Origin: Lobulomyces angularis
Lineage: Eukaryota; Chytridiomycota; Chytridiomycetes; Lobulomycetales; Lobulomycetaceae
Direction: 5' to 3'
DNA length: 26,929 nt
NCBI GenBank assembly: GCA_027604685.1
Contig: JADHYX010000268.1
Location: 3,284 to 30,212, forward strand
Shown here: in pieces, positions 21,857 through 26,929 of the stretch
How the letters are laid out: the number at the start of each line of letters is the position of its first letter
Numbering within the stretch: the stretch's first letter is position 1
Translations under genes and position numbers: made by a program
Notes under the pieces: model-generated
What the model was told of the DNA's origin: nothing
Seen by the model: the letters and a program-made list of their open reading frames with translations, nothing else
Databases searched by the model: none

Positions 21857-22406
21857 TTCAAGATGGAGTAACAGTTTGTTATTATAATTTTTTTTTGATG
21901 TGGTAGTTAGTTGGCAATTTAATTTTCTTTTAAAATTATTTAAACTAAATAAATTTCTCAAAAATACAATGCAAAGAAAGGCAAAGTGCTCTTCAATTAA
22001 ATTTTCTTGGTGTGGCTCTATTATATATTAAAGAACTGGCTGCAACTCGTTAAGCTGTGTTTGCACATATAGTTTACATACTGGTTTAAGTATGTATTAA
22101 TTCCTATGAGTATTTTTTCTTCTGCGTAGATTTCTTCACTTCCAATGAATTTTATTTTTTGACTTTTGTGCCAAATGTAGTCAAATTGTTTTAAAATTGT
22201 CGGTTGCACAAAGTCGCCTTTTATCTACAAAAAACCTGCATCAATCAGCTGTGAAAAAAAATTTTGATTCCATAGTTTCAAACTACAAAAAATCTTTACA
22301 ATTTTAGTGAATGCAACTCTTGTCTTAAACAAAAAAAATTCACTATTTTTTATTTTTTCTTTTTACCACTACAGCAAAATTTGTAGAAAACAGTTTAAAA
22401 AAAAAA
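21857..22406. other. Spacer between the 7TM and phosphodiesterase genes
   Basis: 21857-21990 is AT-rich 3' flank of the 7TM gene. 21997-22224 holds the minus-strand exon-like stretch described separately. 22230-22406 is T- and A-rich and is the likely promoter and 5' UTR of the phosphodiesterase gene. Confidence 0.45.
21997..22224 (-). pseudogene. Exon-like open stretch without a visible start
   Basis: After a good acceptor (GTTTTTTGTAG, AG at 22226-22225) the minus strand reads IKGDFVQPTILKQFDYIWHK, SQKIKFIGSEEIYAEEKILI and GINTYLNQY with balanced amino-acid use. It can run on to a stop at 22021-22023, or splice at donor GTAAAC (22077) to an acceptor at 22019-22018 and end after SHTKKI at 21997. 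No ATG upstream can be spliced to it: the only two before the phosphodiesterase start (22271, 22238) either meet a stop or lack a usable donor. I do not recognise the family. It may be a 5'-truncated gene remnant, or a gene whose first exon lies inside or beyond the opposite-strand phosphodiesterase. Confidence 0.35.
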
Positions 22407-24272
22407 ATGAGTTTCACTGTTAAGCAACGTAGTATAATAAATCAAACTATGAATCAATTTTTAAATGGCTCTTTAACTGGTGCACTTGGTATGCACTTCA
22501 ATGTTTGGGATTGGAATTTATACCAATTATATGGAATTATTTTGGCAACTTTTGTCAAGCTAGGATTAGTTAAAGATGACTTAACTCTTCAAATGCTACT
22601 GGATTTTGTTATTGATGTTAAAAAAGGTATGTTTTTTTTCCATTTTTTTTATGTAAAACTCAAATTGCACTTTAAATAAAGGATACCCAGACAACCCATA
22701 TCACTCATTTTTACACGCGGTAGATGTTGAATATATGATGTATTACATTTTGATTGACTTGAATGTAAAAGACAAAGTTGGATTCAGCACCTTAGAGTGT
22801 ACTTCCTTATTGATATCTGCATTAACTCATGATATTAAACATCCTGGGAAAAATAATTTATTTCAGGTATTTTTAAATGCATTTTTTCTAATTTTAATTA
22901 AACCTTCCTTTATGACAATAATTTATTGTAATTTTTTATTTTTAAAAAAAGGTTAATGCCCAAACAGAATTGGCCAAAAAGTATTGCAATGAAAGTGTTT
23001 TAGAAGCTTATTCATGTGATATTTTGGATGAATTACTATCAAAACATAAATTTTTAAATAGACTTGATTTTGGTATTTTACCAGATCTCGTAGATCAAAG
23101 TGGTAACAAGCTGGATAAAATCTGCTTTTTAAAAGAAACCATGCGAGAAGCTATTATAAACACTGATATGTGTTACCATTTTTTACTTTTAGAGCAATTA
23201 AACATCTTTGACAATAACTCATCAACTTGCAACAGTAAAGCAAAAATATATTTCTATTGCAATATTAACTGTAAAAAACTTTTAGATAATAATGATACTG
23301 ATGATTCAACAATATCCTCTTTACATAAACAAATAGATTCAAATAATAGTTGTATAAAAGAAAAAAAATTAGTAAAATGTAACAATAAGTTAGACGCTTC
23401 AACGAAAAGCAAATTTCTTGCTGAGAAGAATTGTATTATTATACCAAAAAAATTACGAGAACGCAGAAAAATGGTTAATATACTTCTCCATGCTGCTGGT
23501 AAATTTTAATACAAAAAAATTTTGTTTTTTTGTTTGTTTTTTATCCATTGAAAAAATTGAAGTTTCTCATCATTTTATTTTTAGATATCAGTAATGCAGC
23601 CCGACCCTTTAAAATTTGTAAAAAATGGTCTGACATGATAGTAGAAGAATTTTTTTTACAAGGAGAATGTGAATTGAGGCTGAATTTGCCCGTAAGTCCG
23701 TCAATGGATAGTACAAAAACTAATCAAATCAAAATTGCCATACAATTCGAAGATTTAATAGCTAGACCTTTTTTTGAAGCATTAAGCAGTGTTTTAATTC
23801 CTTTAGAATGTTATTTAGAAACCTTAATTTCTAATAGAGTAGAGTGGTTAGAGCTGTTGCATTTCAAAAAAGACAAAGAAAAGAATGATGTTAATAAGCA
23901 TGTTGATACCGAAAAGTTTGATTTTGTTGATCAAAATTTACCTAGTAGTAGCAATAATGCAAATAACAGTGGAAATAAAAGTAGCGAAGGATTTAACCTT
24001 GGAAGGAGGTAAAAAATATTGGTGTTTTATGCCTTTTAATTCCTTGAAGATTAAGCACAGCTGCTGGTACTATAGAAATTCCTGCTAATAACATATTTGG
24101 GCAGCGGAGTCCTAATGTACGTTATAAAAGACACAGTTTTAGCCACTCTAGTGAAACATCAGCTAACCGACTTAATTTTTCAAACACAGCAAATATTCTT
24201 GAAGATTATCACGGAGTTCGTAACAGCAGAATTGTTGATGAAGATGAAGTTATGGAGGAAGTAAAAATTTAA
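22407..24272 (+). CDS. Class I 3',5'-cyclic nucleotide phosphodiesterase
   Basis: Five exons: 22407-22626, 22682-22866, 22952-23498, 23585-24008 and 24056-24272, phase-consistent, 530 aa. The catalytic domain starts almost at residue 1. Metal ligands expected for the family are present: H85 in NPYHSFLHAVDVEY, H123 and D124 in ALTHDIKHPGKNNLFQVN, and D318 in HAADISNAARPFK. H81, in the same motif as H85, matches the catalytic histidine. The TDM motif is at 206-208 and the helix KKWSDMIVEEFFLQGECELR is followed by LPVSPSMD. The enzyme hydrolyses cAMP and/or cGMP. Two things are odd: HDIK replaces the usual HDID, and TDM to D318 spans about 110 residues against roughly 45 in human PDE4, because of an Asn/Lys/Asp/Ser-rich insert. 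The C-terminal 150 residues are polar and probably disordered. No regulatory domain or membrane anchor is seen. Cyclic-nucleotide preference cannot be told. Confidence 0.93.
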
Positions 24273-24598
24273 AAGAAAGAAAAAATAGTAATACACAAAG
24301 AAAATAATTTGGTATGTAGCAAAAATAACTTACTTTTTTTTTTTTTGTAAAAAATACTATCACCTTTAATTTTTTTTTTTTTCCGTTCTATTCATATATA
24401 GGTCAATGGGAATTTTTTTTTTTTTTTATTTTTTTTTAATAGTTTTCATTTTAAAAAAATATTTTTTTCTTTATTTTTTAAATTAACTTAATAATTTTTT
24501 TTCTTTTTTTTTATTATTGTATATATTAAATAAATAAATTGAAAAATGTTGTAGCATATTTTATATTTTTTTACACTATTTGTAATTCTAATATATAA
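24273..24598. other. Spacer between convergent genes
   Basis: An AT-only stretch dominated by T runs, between the stop codons of the phosphodiesterase and eIF2B-beta genes. It must hold both polyadenylation regions. No gene or repeat unit beyond homopolymers was found. Confidence 0.5.
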
Positions 24599-26019
24599 TT
24601 AATCGATTGTTTTATCTTCTGTACTGTAACTTTCATTAATTAGATGATATATATAACTAGGTGGATGTGGACCACTGTAAAAAAAAATTGATTTTTTACA
24701 AAAAAAAAAAAAAAAAATTTTAAAACTTTAATTTATGGTTGAAAATAATTACTTACACATTGGTAATAAATAAAGAGACTAAGTCAGGAGAAACAAAATC
24801 AAAGTAGGGATTCACTACATCCACTTTTTCTATTAAGTCACCATTTTCAAAATTAATGGCAGAATCAGGATTCATTGGCATGTAAAATTCGTCTGTATCA
24901 TATGGATACTTCAATGAAAGTTTATATAATCCTGCACAGACTACAACTGGAGTTCCTGTGAACTTTGCTTTGAAGAATTACTTAATGTGTTATTTTCTTT
25001 TTTACATCATACCAGCAAGAGCAACTGGTTGACTTCCAGTAATAGCAACCAGCCCTCCATTTCCAGTCACAGCATGAGCACCTAATATCACTTTGTTTAC
25101 TCGAGACATAATTGCAAATATTGCAGAATCTGTTATAAGTGTGGTTTCTATTCCTTCTATCGCCAATAATTTTGCCATTTCATGTCCATTAAAACTAATC
25201 AAAAAATGAATTAAGATTGATATATTAAGGGGAGGAATTATATATATATTTTATTTTAAATACAATGGAGCAGTTTCACAAACAATTACTTGGAATTTTC
25301 TACTCCTAGCTGCTTCTTTTAAAAATGTAAAAACCGTTTCAGATTTACCAATAGTTAAAATTATTTCACTTAAAAAAGAATTCTCAATAAAAAGCAAAAT
25401 TATAAAAAATACTTTGAATGAATGTGTTCTAATGCTTGGGAGGAGATGTTATGACTGCTGCTTTCCAATTCATCTATAATTTCCTTTATACCCTCAATTA
25501 TATTAGACTTTAAATTGTAACAATTTTGATCTAATTTCGATTGTTTGTCACCTCCCAAATACCTATAAAGGACGGGATCCCCTAGAATAAAATTAAAAAA
25601 AAGTTTGATTATTCTTGCAGAGGAAACCTTATTATAAAATTGAAGAAAAAATTACCTTGATATTCATGCTCATTAGGATATTTTAATTCATATTCTTGTC
25701 TTATTAGATGCAATACTCTACCAGTAATATTTTTTATTGCCAGTTCAATAGGTTGAGCCGCGGATAATTTTTTTGATGTATCTTTTATTGTATTAATGAT
25801 TTTAGTAGCTGATGACCATTTTGAGTTTGAAACTACCGTTCTAATCAGCTTAATAGTTTCCATGGCTGAATTAATCAAAATTATTAAAATTTAATTGAAA
25901 AAAAAAAGGATTTTAAAATTCATACCAACATTATAAGAACCAAAGACTTGTCTTCTTCGAAGTTTATCACATAGGATATCTACTTGAAGAGGAACATCTT
26001 TAGGATTTGTAGCACTCAT
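24599..26019 (-). CDS. GCD7: Translation initiation factor eIF2B subunit beta
   Basis: Seven exons in coding order: 26019-25926, 25865-25656, 25581-25413, 25368-25264, 25194-25013, 24967-24757 and 24674-24599 (TAA), phase-consistent, 348 aa. The N-terminal helical part has [26 protein letters not shown] and [14 protein letters not shown]. The C-terminal Rossmann-like half has [53 protein letters not shown] (D215, S216 and SRVNK at 223-227), [25 protein letters not shown] and the ending [25 protein letters not shown]. The YDLVSPD-like and GPHPPSYIY motifs mark the beta subunit within the alpha/beta/delta family. With the alpha and delta subunits it forms the regulatory core of eIF2B that senses phosphorylated eIF2. 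It converges with the phosphodiesterase gene. Confidence 0.95.
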
Positions 26020-26929
26020 AATGGCTTTTTGGAATGCGAAAAAAAAAGGATAATACAAAGATTATTAAATTTAATAAAGTTTCTATTTAAAAATTAAAAA
26101 AAAAAAAACAGCTGCAAATAAACTTATATGAAACCCTAAAATCCTATAAGAATTATTCTTTGGTTCAATAGTTTATACAGAAGCCTTCCTAACGACCTTA
26201 CAACGAAAGCAAAACTATGAGGCAACCCACGCTTTATCTTTTACGTTGAATCTTCTGTTGAACCCAGTGTTTTTTCTTTGGGTGAAGGTAATGTTAACCA
26301 TGTTGAATAATTGGATTTTACTAGATATCATAGACCAGGTTTCTTTTCCAAATATACCATACCAAATATAAACAGAACCATTGAAATATCCTGGAGTTAG
26401 GATAGCTAGAAAGCAAGGCCCAAAATTTTGCATTCCAATTCTTTTGATGTTGCAAAAGATGTAAGCAAAAATACTGAGGAAATAAATACACCTAGTTCAA
26501 TTATTATTGGTTTGTCTCCAAAGGATGCTTCACAAGTTATTGACTTTCATTATGTGCAAAACATTATTTTGTGATTAATTTTGAAACATTATTATTTATT
26601 TTTATTTTTTACTTTTTACTTTTTCCATTTTCCATTAAATTTTTTTTAATGTATGAAAAAATTAGTAAAAAATTTAGCTCCCACATTTCCAATTTTGATT
26701 TAGTTTTAACTCAAAATATATGTAACGAATGCAATAAAAAAATGCTTATCTTAGACTACTACTTGTTTGAATTCCTCAGTTTAGTTACCTAGTCTGTTAC
26801 ACAAATATAGAATTCAATATTTTTTAAGAAATATACAAAAAAATATACTTAGAGGTATTGAATTTTCTTCTGTCTCTATGTCATTGGGACAAATACTGCA
26901 CCTGAAGAATCAGCAACATTTGGCGGATC
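26020..26929. other. Terminal region with no supported gene
   Basis: 26020-26110 is the AT-rich 5' flank of the eIF2B-beta gene. 26110-26570 is balanced in composition and free of homopolymers. A minus-strand frame at 26215-26433 contains PGYFNGSVYIWYGIFGKETW but I cannot assign it. 26571-26792 on the plus strand is open but encodes Phe/Leu/Ile-rich sequence typical of AT-rich DNA. The window ends without a clear gene start. Confidence 0.45.

Noticed and set aside
23885..24088. 67-codon plus-strand frame inside the phosphodiesterase gene
   Set aside because: It is a shifted-frame shadow of the phosphodiesterase C-terminal exon, which is phase-consistent with the catalytic domain.
26571..26792. 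73-codon plus-strand frame near the window end
   Set aside because: Composition is that of AT-rich DNA in any frame, with no start context, splice sites or family motif.

Overview
This window is nuclear DNA of an AT-rich, intron-dense eukaryote. I reconstructed 13 protein-coding genes by joining exons across GT...AG introns. Nearly all introns are 44 to 100 nt and carry long A or T runs. More than 60 introns could be placed with consistent phase. The gene set (Pho80-type cyclin, ADA2, NPR3, YJU2, SEC61, eIF2B-beta, class I cAMP-type phosphodiesterase, BTB-BACK-SPRY protein, two 7TM proteins) fits an early-diverging fungus or close opisthokont relative, such as a chytrid, Cryptomycota/Rozella-like organism or aphelid. 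The lineage is inferred. TAA, TAG and TGA all end conserved proteins at the expected place, so the standard code is used.

Layout. 32-1278 (+): 3' part of a GRAM-domain protein with a C-terminal membrane anchor. 1971-2970 (-): Pho80-like cyclin. 3784-4722 (-): ribosomal protein eL28. 5140-6887 (+): SEC61 alpha. 6888-8935: long spacer with a coding-like relic at 7442-7719. 8936-9322 (-): acidic ribosomal protein P2. 10025-11494 (+): 7TM receptor of the cAMP-receptor/Git3 type. 11747-13941 (+): NPR3/NPRL3. 14519-16709 (+): ADA2. 16995-18521 (-): BTB-BACK-SPRY protein. 19049-20070 (-): YJU2/CWC16 splicing factor. 20794-21856 (+): an unassigned 7TM protein. 21997-22224 (-): an exon-like stretch with no visible start. 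22407-24272 (+): cyclic-nucleotide phosphodiesterase. 24599-26019 (-): eIF2B beta. 26020-26929: no gene that I can support.

How the genes relate. There is no operon logic; this is a stretch of mostly housekeeping genes. Three genes serve protein synthesis (eL28, P2, eIF2B-beta) and one protein export (SEC61). ADA2 and YJU2 serve transcription and splicing. NPR3 and the cyclin would act in nutrient signalling. The receptor, the second 7TM protein and the phosphodiesterase could belong to cAMP signalling, but nothing beyond their proximity shows that they work together.

I found no credible new biological system. The most useful leads are start codons carried on tiny first exons, the orphan 7TM protein, an enlarged loop in the phosphodiesterase catalytic domain, and two orphan coding-like fragments.
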